Assembly (NCBI GenBank): GCA_965207995.1
Contig: OZ242299.1
Coordinates: 434,001 to 498,000, forward strand
Direction: 5' to 3'
DNA from: DAOUKH01 sp965207995
Lineage (GTDB): Bacteria; Chloroflexota; Dehalococcoidia; SHYB01
DNA length: 64,000 bases
The notes beneath the pieces were generated by a model. It ran no database searches and was not told the origin of the DNA. It saw nothing but the letters and a program-made list of their open reading frames with translations. Of the stretch, positions 25,083 to 33,348 are shown piece after piece; position 1 is the first letter of the stretch, and each line of letters begins with the position of its first letter. The position numbers were made by a program, and so were the translations under genes.

Positions 25083-26063
25083 CTAGTCTTTCAGCCAGCG
25101 CGCCGCTTCAATCGCGTGGTACGTCAGGATAATGTCGGCCCCAGCGCGCTTGATGCCGGTCAGCGCTTCCAGGACGACGCTCCGTTCGTCGAGCCATCCG
25201 GCTCGGGCCGCGGCCTTCACCATCGCATACTCACCACTGACGTTGTAGGCCGCCAACGGCAGGTCGAACCGTTGGCGGGCCCGCGCGATGATATCAAGGT
25301 ATGGCAACGCCGGCTTCACCATGATCCCGTCGGCGCCCTCCTCGACGTCGAGCTCGATCTCACGCATCGCCTCCCGCGCGTTGGCGGGGTCCATCTGATA
25401 GCCCCGCCGGTCGCCGAACTGCGGCGCCGAGTCCGCGGCCTCCCGGAAGGGGCCGAAGAACGCTGAGGCATACTTCGCCGCATACGACAGGATCGGCGTC
25501 TCGCTGAAGCCGGCGTCGTCGAGTGCCGCGCGGATCGCCCCCACCCGGCCGTCCATCATGTCGGAAGGGGCCACGATGTCGGCCCCCGCCTCGGCATGCG
25601 ATACCGCGGTGCGCCCCAGTAGATTGAGCGTCGCGTCGTTCACGACGTGCGCGCCGTCCAGCACGCCGCAGTGGCCGTGGTCGGTGTACTCACAGAGGCA
25701 GACGTCGGTCACCACGAGCATCTCAGGGTACGCGGCCTTAATCGCGCGGATTGCCTGCTGCGTCACCCCGTCGGCGGCGTAGGCCTCCGAGCCCATCGCG
25801 TCCTTAGCCGAGGGCAGGCCGAAGAGAATGACACCCGAGACGCCCAGTTCGGCCGCCTCGCCGACTTCTCGCAGCGCCTCGTCGGCCGAGACCTGGAAGA
25901 CCCCGGGCATCGACCCCACTTCCGTGCGCGACCCGGTCCCGGGGACGATGAACATCGGATAGATGAAGTCTGATGGCGCGAGCGTGGTCTCTCGCACCAG
26001 CCGCCGCATCGGCGCATCACGCCGCATCCGTCTCATGCGCGTTGCGGGAAATGCCATCGTCAT
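25083..26063 (-). CDS. hemB: Porphobilinogen synthase (ALA dehydratase)
   Basis: A 326-aa enzyme condensing two 5-aminolevulinates to porphobilinogen. The active-site zinc ligands are Cys122, Cys124 and Cys132 (DVCLCEYTDHGHCG), and the Schiff-base lysines are Lys197 (SYAAKYASAFFGPF) and Lys250 (MVKPALPYLD). The Cys motif marks the Zn-dependent subtype. The ATG at 26063 is preferred because of the AGGGGGA site; further upstream in-frame sequence is of low quality, and an ATG at 26057 is also possible. Confidence 0.95.
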   Translation of the reverse strand: MTMAFPATRMRRMRRDAPMRRLVRETTLAPSDFIYPMFIVPGTGSRTEVGSMPGVFQVSADEALREVGEAAELGVSGVILFGLPSAKDAMGSEAYAADGVTQQAIRAIKAAYPEMLVVTDVCLCEYTDHGHCGVLDGAHVVNDATLNLLGRTAVSHAEAGADIVAPSDMMDGRVGAIRAALDDAGFSETPILSYAAKYASAFFGPFREAADSAPQFGDRRGYQMDPANAREAMREIELDVEEGADGIMVKPALPYLDIIARARQRFDLPLAAYNVSGEYAMVKAAARAGWLDERSVVLEALTGIKRAGADIILTYHAIEAARWLKD

Positions 26064-26121
26064 CTCGTCCCCCTCGCCGTGGTCGGCGGAATCCATGCTT
26101 CCATGCTCACCGCCGCGTCCC

Positions 26122-27639
26122 TCACCTTGCTTTGCCTGCGAACGAATTAAGTGCGTCCACCAGTCCATCGACCGTATGATCCTCAGCGGTGACCGCCACG
26201 TGAAGGCCGTGCTTCTCCGCCGTGCGCGTCGTCACCGGCCCGATGCTCGCCAGCGTCGTCTCTTGTAGCAAGCGGACCGCGTCTCCGCCAAGGGCTTCGA
26301 CCAAATTGTCGACTGTCGAGGAACTGGTAAAGGTGACGACGTCGACATGCCGGCCCTCCAGCAGCTCGCGGGCGCGGGACGCCGTTTCGCCGGGTGTCAC
26401 CGTATCGTAGACGTGCACCTGCTCGACTCGCGCTCCTCGCGCCGCAAGCAATTCAAGCAGGTCCGCCGGCGCAATCGCCGACCGCGGCAGCAGCACGCGC
26501 TTGCCTTCCACGCCCGGCATCGTCTGGGCCAACGCCGCCGTCGTGTATTCACGCGGCGCGAAGTCCGCCCGCACCCCCTGCCGTTCGAGCGCCGCCGCCG
26601 TCGCGGGGCCGATCGCGGCGACGGTTAGACCGCCGAGGGCGCGCGCGTCGAGCCCCAGAGCACCGATCCGCGCAAAGAACGCGTCCACGGCATTGACGCT
26701 GGTGAAGGCGATGGCATCGAAGCCTTGGAGCCGACCCACGGCGTCGTCCACGGCATCGACGTCCGGCGCCGGGCGTATCTCGATGCTGGGCGCCTCAATG
26801 GGCTCCGCTCCTTCGCTCCTGAGGCGCCGGCTGAGCGAGCCAGCTTGCGCCTTGGCGCGCGTGACCATCACCCGCATGCCGAACAGCGGCTTGCTTTCGA
26901 ACCATCCAATCCGGGAGCGCAACCGGACCACGTCGCCGACCACCGTCACCGCCGGCGGCCCAAGGTTAGCCTCGGCCACTCGCTCCGCGATGTCGCCCAG
27001 TGTGCCTTCGACCGTCCGCTGCCGTGGCAGCGAGCCCCACTCGATGACCGCGACCGGCGTGTTCGCGGGAACGCCGTGGTCGCGGAGCTGCGCTAGCGTC
27101 GACTCCAGCGTTTCGACGGACATCAAAATAACGAGCGTGCCCGCACCGCCGGCCAGCTTCGCCCACGCGACCCGCGACCACTCCCGGCCGGCGTCCTCGC
27201 GCCCCGTGATGACGGCGAAGGATGATGACGCGCGCCGGTCCGTGACGGGAATGCCCGCGTACGCCGGAGCGGCGATCGCCGACGTGATGCCGGGCACCAC
27301 CTCGAACTCGACGCCCTGCGCAGCAAGCGCCTCGGCCTCTTCGCCCCCGCGCCCGAAGACGAAGGGGTCTCCGCCTTTGAGCCGCACAACCCGCTTCCCC
27401 GCTTCGGCGAAGCGCACGAGCATCGCATTGATATCGGCCTGGCGGTTCGGGTTGCGGCGCAAGCTCGCACCCGCGAAGACGAGCTCGGCCTCCGGCCGCG
27501 CTTCGTCGAGCAACGCTTCGTTTACCAGCCGGTCGTAGACCACGACGTCGGCGTCGCGGAGCGCCTCGAGGCCCTTCACCGTGATGAGCCCAGGATCGCC
27601 GGGACCCGAGCCGACAAGATAGACCTTTCCTTTCGTCAC
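26122..27639 (-). CDS. cobA/hemD: Uroporphyrinogen-III C-methyltransferase / uroporphyrinogen-III synthase fusion
   Basis: A 505-aa bifunctional protein. Residues 1-245 are a SUMT methylase (GSGPGDPGL at 10-18, RLKGGDPFVFGRGGEE, VVPGITSAIAAPAYAGIPVTDR). Residues about 258-505 are HemD (VMVTRAKAQAGSLSRRL, FTSVNAV, VTFTSSSTVDNLVEAL, ASIGPVTTRTAEKHG). It cyclises hydroxymethylbilane to uroporphyrinogen III and methylates it to precorrin-2. The GTG start at 27639 overlaps the hemC stop (GTGA). Such fusions are known in Gram-positives and Chloroflexota. Confidence 0.95.
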   Translation of the reverse strand: MTKGKVYLVGSGPGDPGLITVKGLEALRDADVVVYDRLVNEALLDEARPEAELVFAGASLRRNPNRQADINAMLVRFAEAGKRVVRLKGGDPFVFGRGGEEAEALAAQGVEFEVVPGITSAIAAPAYAGIPVTDRRASSSFAVITGREDAGREWSRVAWAKLAGGAGTLVILMSVETLESTLAQLRDHGVPANTPVAVIEWGSLPRQRTVEGTLGDIAERVAEANLGPPAVTVVGDVVRLRSRIGWFESKPLFGMRVMVTRAKAQAGSLSRRLRSEGAEPIEAPSIEIRPAPDVDAVDDAVGRLQGFDAIAFTSVNAVDAFFARIGALGLDARALGGLTVAAIGPATAAALERQGVRADFAPREYTTAALAQTMPGVEGKRVLLPRSAIAPADLLELLAARGARVEQVHVYDTVTPGETASRARELLEGRHVDVVTFTSSSTVDNLVEALGGDAVRLLQETTLASIGPVTTRTAEKHGLHVAVTAEDHTVDGLVDALNSFAGKAR

Positions 27640-28544
27640 GACAGTCCCGCCAAGATGTCCGCCGCACCGGCCTCGGCGAGCCGGCGTGCCAACTCGCGAC
27701 CTAGTCCTTCGGGATCGGCGCGGCCCCCATCCACCTCGGCGCTGACCAAACGCGCGCCGCCATCGGAGACCACGCCGTGCATGCTCATCGCATCGCCGTC
27801 GACCCGGGCATAGGCGGCGATGGGTACGGTACAGCCGCCGCCGAGCGCGCGGACCGCAGCGGCTTCGGCGGTGACGGCGGCCCAAGCATCGGCATCGTTC
27901 GCAGCCTCGGCCAACCGCGCCATCGCATCATCGCCATCCCTGATTTGCAAGGCGAGGACGCCCTGGCCCGCCTCCGGAACGAACGACGCGGGATCGAAAA
28001 GCTCGCATGCCGCATCCAGCATTCCCAGTCTCGCAAGGCCCGCCGCCGCAACCACGACACCGTCAAGTCCGCCGGTCCCCGCCTTTCCAACACGCGTTCC
28101 CACGTTCCCCCGCACCGCAGCGACTTCGAGATCGGGGCGCAACGCCTGAAGCAGCGCCTTTCGCCGGGGGCTGCTTGTCCCGATCCGGCCATGCGCCGGA
28201 ATGGCGGCCAACGACTCTCGTCCTGGAGCGACCAGGGCGTCCCGCGGGTCCGCTCGCTCCGTCACCGCCGCCACAACGCAGCCCGGCGACGCCTCGATCG
28301 GCAGGTCCTTGAAGCTATGCACCGCAATGTCGATCGCGTCGCCGGCGAGGGCGGCTTCGAGATCCTTCGCGAAGACGCCGCGGGGCATCGACGCCAACGG
28401 CGCCTCCGGCGAACGGTCGCCGGAGCTTTGGATGACTTCCACCGTAAACGTGTCCCTGGCGTGCAACGCCCGCAGTCGGCGGAGCGCGGTTTCGGTCTGC
28501 GCCAAGGCCAGCGGACTGCCCCTCGTACCTACACGTATCCGCAT
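27636..28544 (-). CDS. hemC: Hydroxymethylbilane synthase
   Basis: A 302-aa porphobilinogen deaminase. The dipyrromethane-cofactor Cys is Cys238 (LGGGCTVPIAAYA), the catalytic Asp is in HSFKDLPIE (Asp80), and the N-terminus IRVGTRGSPLALAQT and GTSSPRRKALLQ are conserved. It polymerises four porphobilinogens. The gap to hemA is 41 nt; the stop overlaps the cobA/hemD start. Confidence 0.96.
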   Translation of the reverse strand: MRIRVGTRGSPLALAQTETALRRLRALHARDTFTVEVIQSSGDRSPEAPLASMPRGVFAKDLEAALAGDAIDIAVHSFKDLPIEASPGCVVAAVTERADPRDALVAPGRESLAAIPAHGRIGTSSPRRKALLQALRPDLEVAAVRGNVGTRVGKAGTGGLDGVVVAAAGLARLGMLDAACELFDPASFVPEAGQGVLALQIRDGDDAMARLAEAANDADAWAAVTAEAAAVRALGGGCTVPIAAYARVDGDAMSMHGVVSDGGARLVSAEVDGGRADPEGLGRELARRLAEAGAADILAGLS

Positions 28545-28585
28545 CGCTTTCGCCGCGCCGAGTGGCCCTGCCGGGCCCCCGCGGG

Positions 28586-29854
28586 TTATTCCCCGCCGGT
28601 CTGGGACGTGTCGAGGCGGAAGAGCGCCCGCGCCGTTTCGAGGACCTCTTCGTCCTCACCACGAGCCTTAAGCGCCGCTGAGGGATCGTGGAGCAGCTTC
28701 CGGGTAAGGGCCCGCGTCATGGTCTCGATCTGGGCTCGCTCCTCATCCGAAAGGCCCTCAAGCTTGCGCAGGCTCTTTTCCACCTCGCGCCGGCGAATCG
28801 CCTCGGCCCGACTCTGGATCTGCGCGACGACCTCGCCCGCACCTCGCGCCCGCACCCATTCCTCGTAGTCCTGCACCGCCTCTTCAATGATGACTTCGAC
28901 CAGCCCAGCCTCGCGGTCCCGCGCCGCGCGGTTCCCCTCCGTAACGGATTTCAGGTCGTCGACGTCGTAGAGAAAGACATTCGCAAGCTCACGGCAGCGC
29001 GGGTCAATATCGCGAGGCGCGGCCAGGTCGATTAAGCAGATGGGACGGCCCTCACGCCGGACCATGGCCGCCTCGACGGCTGCGGCATCGAGCACATAGC
29101 CTTCGGCGGCGGTGGCGCTGATTACGACGTCGTAGGAATGCGCCACGGCGGCGAGGTCGTCGAACCCGACAACATGGCCGCCGAGCACCTCGGCGAGGGC
29201 GGCGGCCCGCGATCGCGTGCGATTGGCGACGCCGATCTCCGCGGCGCCGGCGTCGCGGAGGCCCTTCGCGGCCAACTTCCCCGCCTCTCCGGCGCTGATC
29301 ACCAGCACCCGGCAACCGCCAAGGCCGCCCAAGACCGCCTTTGCCCGCTCCACACCCGCGGTGCTGACCGAAAGGGCGTGGCGGCTGATCGCCGTCTGTG
29401 TTCGCGCGGCACGGCCTACCCGGAGTCCACGATGGAACAGCTTCGTGAGCGCGGACCCCAGCCTGTCGGCCTCCGACGCGTTGACCATGGCGTCGCGCAC
29501 CTGGCCGAGAATCTCGCTTTCGCCAAGCGCCATCGAATCGAGGCCGCAGGCCACGCGGAACAGGTGGCGCTCCGCTTCGCTTCCGCAATGCTTGTACAGA
29601 TAAGACTCAGCCCAACCCCGCGGCGCTTCGTTGAAGTCGGTGAGGAAATCGGCGGCCCGCTTGGCCCCCTCATCGGCATTGGAGGCCGCGGCATAGACCT
29701 CGACCCGGTTGCACGTCGACAGGATGACGGCCTCCGGCAGGTAGCCCCCAATCACTCCCAAGGCATCCCGGAGGCGGGCGGGGACGATCGCCAAGCGCTC
29801 CCGGACCTCGATCGGGGCCGACTTGTGGCTGACGCCGACGGCTACGATGCTCAC
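28586..29854 (-). CDS. hemA: Glutamyl-tRNA reductase
   Basis: A 422-aa NADPH-dependent reductase that commits glutamyl-tRNA to tetrapyrrole synthesis. The catalytic Cys48 is in STCNRVE, with GLDSMALGESEILGQV, the NADPH-domain segment VLVISAGEAGKLAAKGL and DLAAPRDIDP also typical. The GTG at 29854 overlaps the sirC stop (GTGA) and has AAGGAG upstream. First committed enzyme of the cluster and a usual point of control. Confidence 0.96.
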   Translation of the reverse strand: MSIVAVGVSHKSAPIEVRERLAIVPARLRDALGVIGGYLPEAVILSTCNRVEVYAAASNADEGAKRAADFLTDFNEAPRGWAESYLYKHCGSEAERHLFRVACGLDSMALGESEILGQVRDAMVNASEADRLGSALTKLFHRGLRVGRAARTQTAISRHALSVSTAGVERAKAVLGGLGGCRVLVISAGEAGKLAAKGLRDAGAAEIGVANRTRSRAAALAEVLGGHVVGFDDLAAVAHSYDVVISATAAEGYVLDAAAVEAAMVRREGRPICLIDLAAPRDIDPRCRELANVFLYDVDDLKSVTEGNRAARDREAGLVEVIIEEAVQDYEEWVRARGAGEVVAQIQSRAEAIRRREVEKSLRKLEGLSDEERAQIETMTRALTRKLLHDPSAALKARGEDEEVLETARALFRLDTSQTGGE

Positions 29855-30507
29855 GGACGCTCCTTGTGGTCGGTGTCGGCCCCGGCGCGAAGGAGCCGCA
29901 GCAGCGCACCCTTCGCCTCGGCCCCGCTGCCATCGCCGGCAAACTGGTCGATGACAGGGCCCAGAGCCGCGTTCCACACGTCGCTGGTGACGTGCCGCCC
30001 CTCTTCTCTAAGTGCGGCCCTCGCCTCCGCCGCCGCCTCGACGAGGTCGCCATAGTCCTGGGGGAAACGCGCTTCTAGGTCCTCCCGGACCTTGCGCGCC
30101 ATCGCCGGGCTCTTGCCGTTCGTGGAAATCGCTACGGTGAGGTCGCCGCGCTTGAGCAGGGCGGGCGCGGTGAACATGCAGAGTTCCGGGTCGTCCACCA
30201 CGTTGAGCAGCACCCGGCGTTCCGACGCCTCCTCGGCGATTCGCTTGTTGACCTCGCGGTCGTCGGTCGCCGCGATGGCAAGGAAGGCTCCGTGGAGGTC
30301 GCCCGCCGCATACTCACGGTCGGTCCACGCGATGCGGCCGTCCCGGGCCCAGGCACGCACGTCGGGCGTCGCGTCCGGACCGATCACCACCACCTCGGCT
30401 CCCGATTCCAAGAGTGCATCGATCTTCCGCTCACCCACGTCACCGGCCCCCACGACCACGCACGTGCGTCCTTGGAGCACCAGGGAGACCGCGTAAGTAC
30501 TCGGCAT
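29851..30507 (-). CDS. Precorrin-2 dehydrogenase / sirohydrochlorin ferrochelatase-like (SirC/Met8)
   Basis: A 218-aa NAD-dependent dehydrogenase. The N-terminus MPSTYAVSLVLQGRTCVVVGAGDVGERKIDALLESGA-type has the GxGxVxxRK variant (GAGDVGERK), and NVVDDPELCMFTAPALLKRGDLTVAISTNGKSPAMARKVRE is diagnostic. It oxidises precorrin-2 to sirohydrochlorin; a chelatase role is possible but unproven. It lies between the regulator (3-nt gap) and hemA. Confidence 0.94.
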   Translation of the reverse strand: MPSTYAVSLVLQGRTCVVVGAGDVGERKIDALLESGAEVVVIGPDATPDVRAWARDGRIAWTDREYAAGDLHGAFLAIAATDDREVNKRIAEEASERRVLLNVVDDPELCMFTAPALLKRGDLTVAISTNGKSPAMARKVREDLEARFPQDYGDLVEAAAEARAALREEGRHVTSDVWNAALGPVIDQFAGDGSGAEAKGALLRLLRAGADTDHKERP

Positions 30508-30510
30508 CGC

Positions 30511-31119
30511 TCACCCCGCCGACTCTCGGCGCGCGGCGCTCGGTTTAGCTTCGTAGGCCCCGGCGATCTCAAGGAGGATCTCGTCCGCGAGCGCTGCGAT
30601 ATCGGGCCGCGTAGCGCCCTGGGGCGGGACGGCGAGGGAATCCAGCAGGGTGTTGCGGAAGAAGATGAAGGCGGCGACGGCGTCGCGAGGGCCGACGCCG
30701 CCCGCGGCGAGCTCTCGACCGTACTCGGCGCCGAGATAACGCGCCTCCTCGCTCAACTCGGGTCGGGGCCGCGCCCCCGCGGCCCAATCCGAGGCCAGCG
30801 CCACCATGCGCCGGCCGAGGACGCGGAGCCGGCCGCGGGCCGCCTCGTCGAAGTTGCCGTCCATCTCGGGAGCGCCCGTGCGGCGCCGGTTCAACCGCCG
30901 GCGCATTCGGGAGAGGGCGCCTTCGGGAGCCGCCGTCGCGGCGCTCTCGCCGATGAACCCCTCAATGTCCTGGGCGGAGAAGCGGCGGTGGCCCCCAGGC
31001 GTCCTGAACGTCCGCAGCCGGCCGGAATCGGCCCAGTGGCGCAGCGTGCTTTCGTTGACGCCGAGCATCTCGCAGGCCCTGCCCAACGATATCCACTTCG
31101 AAGCTGTCGCTCGCGCCAT
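30511..31119 (-). CDS. MerR/BldC-type HTH regulator heading the hem operon
   Basis: A 202-aa protein. Residues 9-57 are a winged HTH of the excisionase/BldC/MerR type (SLGRACEMLGVNESTLRHWADSGRLRTFRTPGGHRRFSAQDI). A basic linker (RMRRRLNRRR) leads to a C-terminal all-helical domain (about 95-190). As first gene of the tetrapyrrole operon it probably controls it. Upstream DNA (31120-31205) is AT-rich with several -10-like hexamers, but no single promoter stands out. The effector is unknown. Confidence 0.85.
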   Translation of the reverse strand: MARATASKWISLGRACEMLGVNESTLRHWADSGRLRTFRTPGGHRRFSAQDIEGFIGESAATAAPEGALSRMRRRLNRRRTGAPEMDGNFDEAARGRLRVLGRRMVALASDWAAGARPRPELSEEARYLGAEYGRELAAGGVGPRDAVAAFIFFRNTLLDSLAVPPQGATRPDIAALADEILLEIAGAYEAKPSAARRESAG

Positions 31120-31332
31120 GCTTGTTAAATCTGCAAAAATCTATGCATAATTGCTTCGGACGTTGCACCGGCGTTATAGGTTAAACCCGTTATTTGTGAA
31201 AGTCAACACGATTTCCGGGCATGGCCGACGAAGACCATGCGACGGCATGACGCGTCCCGTCGGCTGGCAGATGGGGCGGCCATCGGTCATACTGAACGCA
31301 ACCGATCGCACCTCCCGAGGAAATGGCTCACT

Positions 31333-31893
31333 GTGAGTAAGGAACGCGTGCCGCCGGGCCAGTTCGTCACCGCCAAGTTCCCCGTCCTCACCTACGGCGC
31401 CACGCCGAAGTTCGACCCGGATGGGTGGTCGTTCCAGGTCCTCGGACTCGTCGAGCACGACGTCTCGCTGAGCTACGCCGAGCTGCGCGAATTGCCCAAG
31501 GCCGAGATCACCGCCGACTTCCACTGCGTGACCCAATGGAGCCGGCTTGACAACCGCTGGGGCGGCGTAGCGATTCAGACCATCGCCGAGATGGCCAAGC
31601 CGCTGCCCGGCGCGACCCACGTCATGGCCCACTGCGACGGGGGCTATACCACCAACCTGCCCATCGACGTGCTCCTCGACGACGACGTGCTCCTCGCCTA
31701 CGAGCACGACGGAGAGAATCTCGCCCCCGAACATGGCTGGCCGCTGCGGCTCATCGTCCCCAAGCGCTATGCCTGGAAGAGCGCCAAGTGGCTGCGGGCC
31801 CTGGAGTTCATGGACGCCGACCGGCCGGGGTTCTGGGAGATGCACGGCTACCACAACGACGCCGACCCCTGGTCGGAAGAGCGATTCTCCTAG
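31333..31893 (+). CDS. Molybdopterin-dependent oxidoreductase domain protein (sulfite oxidase/MsrP-like)
   Basis: A 186-aa protein consisting of a bare sulfite-oxidase-fold molybdenum domain. Cys65 in DFHCVTQWSRLDNRWGGV is the expected molybdenum thiolate ligand; HCDGGYTTNLPIDVLLDDDVLLAYEHDG and the substrate-side GWPLRLIVPKRYAWKSAKWL match the family. No twin-arginine signal is visible, so it is likely cytoplasmic. The GTG at 31333 follows GAGGAAA; the ATG at 31324 is out of frame and quickly closed. Electron partner unknown. Confidence 0.9.
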   Translation: MSKERVPPGQFVTAKFPVLTYGATPKFDPDGWSFQVLGLVEHDVSLSYAELRELPKAEITADFHCVTQWSRLDNRWGGVAIQTIAEMAKPLPGATHVMAHCDGGYTTNLPIDVLLDDDVLLAYEHDGENLAPEHGWPLRLIVPKRYAWKSAKWLRALEFMDADRPGFWEMHGYHNDADPWSEERFS

Positions 31894-31908
31894 CCGGCGT
31901 CTAGGGCG

Positions 31909-32067
31909 CTAGAGCCACCACGCGGCGAGGCCCAGCAGGAAGCCGAAGCCGGCGACGTGCGGCGCCGCGATGACGGCCACGGCCCCTTCGACGTCCTCCG
32001 TGTCGACAAGGTCCTCTACACGGTCGAGAGGGCCGGCCCCGTCCTCCATCGTCTCCTCCACGGCCAT
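31909..32067 (-). CDS. Doubtful 52-aa membrane peptide
   Basis: A short frame starting MAVEETMEDG and ending in a hydrophobic GFGFLLGLAAWWL, with a possible GGTGAG ribosome site. An acidic head plus single hydrophobic tail could be a small membrane protein, but it lies just beyond an intrinsic terminator and has no visible promoter. Listed only because nothing else occupies the interval. Confidence 0.2.
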   Translation of the reverse strand: MAVEETMEDGAGPLDRVEDLVDTEDVEGAVAVIAAPHVAGFGFLLGLAAWWL

Positions 32068-32090
32068 TCTCACCAATGCTCGCCGGGCCG

Positions 32091-32128
32091 AAAATAAAGA
32101 GGGCGAACTCCCGAAGGGGTCCGCTCTC
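32091..32128 (-). terminator. Intrinsic terminator with UUCG loop
   Basis: On the minus strand a 13-position stem (GAGAGCGGACCCC with GGAGTTCGCCCTC, two mismatches) closes a TTCG tetraloop and is followed by TTTATTTT. It lies about 125 nt beyond the stop of the zinc-ribbon gene at 32254. Confidence 0.75.
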
Positions 32129-32253
32129 GTCACTGCCTCGAGTCAGGGCAGGTGCGCTTCCGAGAAACCGTTGCCGCGTGGCCGGACACCGCGCCGCCGC
32201 TAGAGGATGCACCGCTGCGGGCCCCCCGGGGCGGCGGGCGCGGCTGCGTTACG

Positions 32254-32463
32254 TTACGCGGCCGCTACCTTGCTCGCGCGCTTGGACCGGCGCGCCCGCT
32301 TCGCTCGCGCCACTTCGTCCTGGAGCTGCTTGGTGAGCAACATCGACGGTGCGTCGAGATCCTTGATCAGGCCACACTGCAGGCATTGATGGAACGCGCC
32401 ATACGAGTCCTTGTCCTCGTACATGTCGCCGCCGCACTTCGTGCAACTTTTCAGGTAGAGCAT
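32254..32463 (-). CDS. Small zinc-ribbon protein
   Basis: A 69-aa protein with a CxxC-x17-CxxC ribbon (CTKCGGDMYEDKDSYGAF then CLQC) and a lysine/arginine-rich C-terminus (ARAKRARRSKRASKVAAA). It probably binds zinc and perhaps nucleic acid. GGAG precedes the ATG at 32463. No specific function can be given. Divergent from hspR across an AT-rich 366-nt region. Confidence 0.8.
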   Translation of the reverse strand: MLYLKSCTKCGGDMYEDKDSYGAFHQCLQCGLIKDLDAPSMLLTKQLQDEVARAKRARRSKRASKVAAA

Positions 32464-32668
32464 GGTCCCGCTCCTTTGCCGTCGGGTCGGCGCCCTGGAC
32501 TGTACTTCCTTTGACTTTGTCCTACACTCTTTTTGTAAAAGGTTCAAAACCAGTCTCGATTCTAAGTCGCTCCGATGCTGGTGTCAACCCCTTTGCACTT
32601 GTCAATACGACGCTTCCTTTGTCTTAGCTTCCGCCTTCGTCTCGGTGCATTGGACGGCAAGGGTACAT

Positions 32669-32689
32669 CTTGATACATATCATGTCAAT
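32669..32689. promoter_or_regulatory. HAIR-like inverted repeat (candidate HspR site)
   Basis: CTTGATA, 7 nt, TGTCAAT. Spacing of TTGA and TCAA (11 nt) equals that in the actinobacterial HAIR consensus CTTGAGT-N7-ACTCAAG. It lies 65-85 nt upstream of the hspR -35 box, so a feedback role in the chaperone operon is plausible but not shown. Confidence 0.45.
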
Positions 32690-32753
32690 AGATAGGCCAC
32701 ATCTTGAGAACATCATCGTGATATACCTCCTACCGTGCGGCGTGATACAGACG

Positions 32754-32782
32754 TTGACAATCCCGTGACATGATGGTTGAAT
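32754..32782 (+). promoter_or_regulatory. Promoter of hspR-dnaK
   Basis: Perfect -35 TTGACA (32754-32759), 17-nt spacer, -10 TTGAAT (32777-32782). The predicted start near 32789 leaves a 40-nt leader to hspR. Confidence 0.65.
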
Positions 32783-32829
32783 AGAAGAGTGAACGGGACC
32801 CCCGGAAAGGGGGCGGGACTAAAGGACCT

Positions 32830-33240
32830 ATGCAGAGCAGAAGACAAGGGCTCTACATCATCAGTGTGGCGGCGCAGATCCTCGACATGCATCCGCAGAC
32901 GCTTCGCAAGTACGAACGCGCGGGATTCATCGAGCCGCCCCGGCTCGGAACGCTGCGGCTCTACTCCGACGAAGATATCGCCCGGCTGCGGCTCATCAAA
33001 TATCTCGTCGACGATTTAGGTCTGAACCTTGCCGGCGTGGAGCTGGCGCTGCGGCACATCAACCGCCTCGTCGCGCTCCGCCGGCGGCTACAGAACGAGA
33101 AGGACCCCGAGAAGCTGCGGCAAATCGCCGCCGGCGCCATCGACCGGCTCCTCGGCGAGCTCGGTCTCAGCGTCGAGGAGCAGGCAAGGGGGCCGGCGGC
33201 GGACCAGCCGGACATGGGCAGGCTTCGGCGCGCACGTTGA
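32830..33240 (+). CDS. hspR: MerR-family heat shock repressor HspR-like
   Basis: A 136-aa protein. Residues 7-55 form the MerR winged HTH (YIISVAAQILDMHPQTLRKYERAGFIEPPR), followed by RLYSDEDIARLRLIKYLVDDLGLNLAGVELALRH and a coiled dimerisation helix. The position immediately before dnaK and the IISVAA-x4-MHPQTLR-YE signature fit HspR, which represses dnaK operons by binding HAIR sites with DnaK as co-repressor. AAAGGA precedes the ATG. Confidence 0.92.
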   Translation: MQSRRQGLYIISVAAQILDMHPQTLRKYERAGFIEPPRLGTLRLYSDEDIARLRLIKYLVDDLGLNLAGVELALRHINRLVALRRRLQNEKDPEKLRQIAAGAIDRLLGELGLSVEEQARGPAADQPDMGRLRRAR

Positions 33241-33348
33241 CCCTCGAAAGCCCAGACGTGGCGTGACCGGAGCCAGACCGAGCCCCGCAACCCGCCGCGG
33301 CAAGACCAACAAGAACGCCCGCACGGGCGAAAGGATAGGAGGAGGCGC

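Larger units (their letters stand above)
31894..32253. other. 360-nt interval with a terminator and no clear gene
   Basis: Between the molybdopterin gene and the zinc-ribbon gene there is no well-supported coding sequence. It contains the minus-strand terminator at 32091-32128 and one doubtful 52-codon minus-strand frame starting at 32067. Confidence 0.5.
32464..32829. other. AT-rich regulatory region between the zinc-ribbon gene and hspR
   Basis: No gene. This is one of the most AT-rich parts of the window and contains the HAIR-like site (32669-32689), a second CTTGAGA half-site (32703-32709) and the hspR-dnaK promoter (32754-32782). A weak minus-strand promoter-like pair (TTGAAC, 17 nt, TAGGAC) could serve the zinc-ribbon gene. 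Confidence 0.6.
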
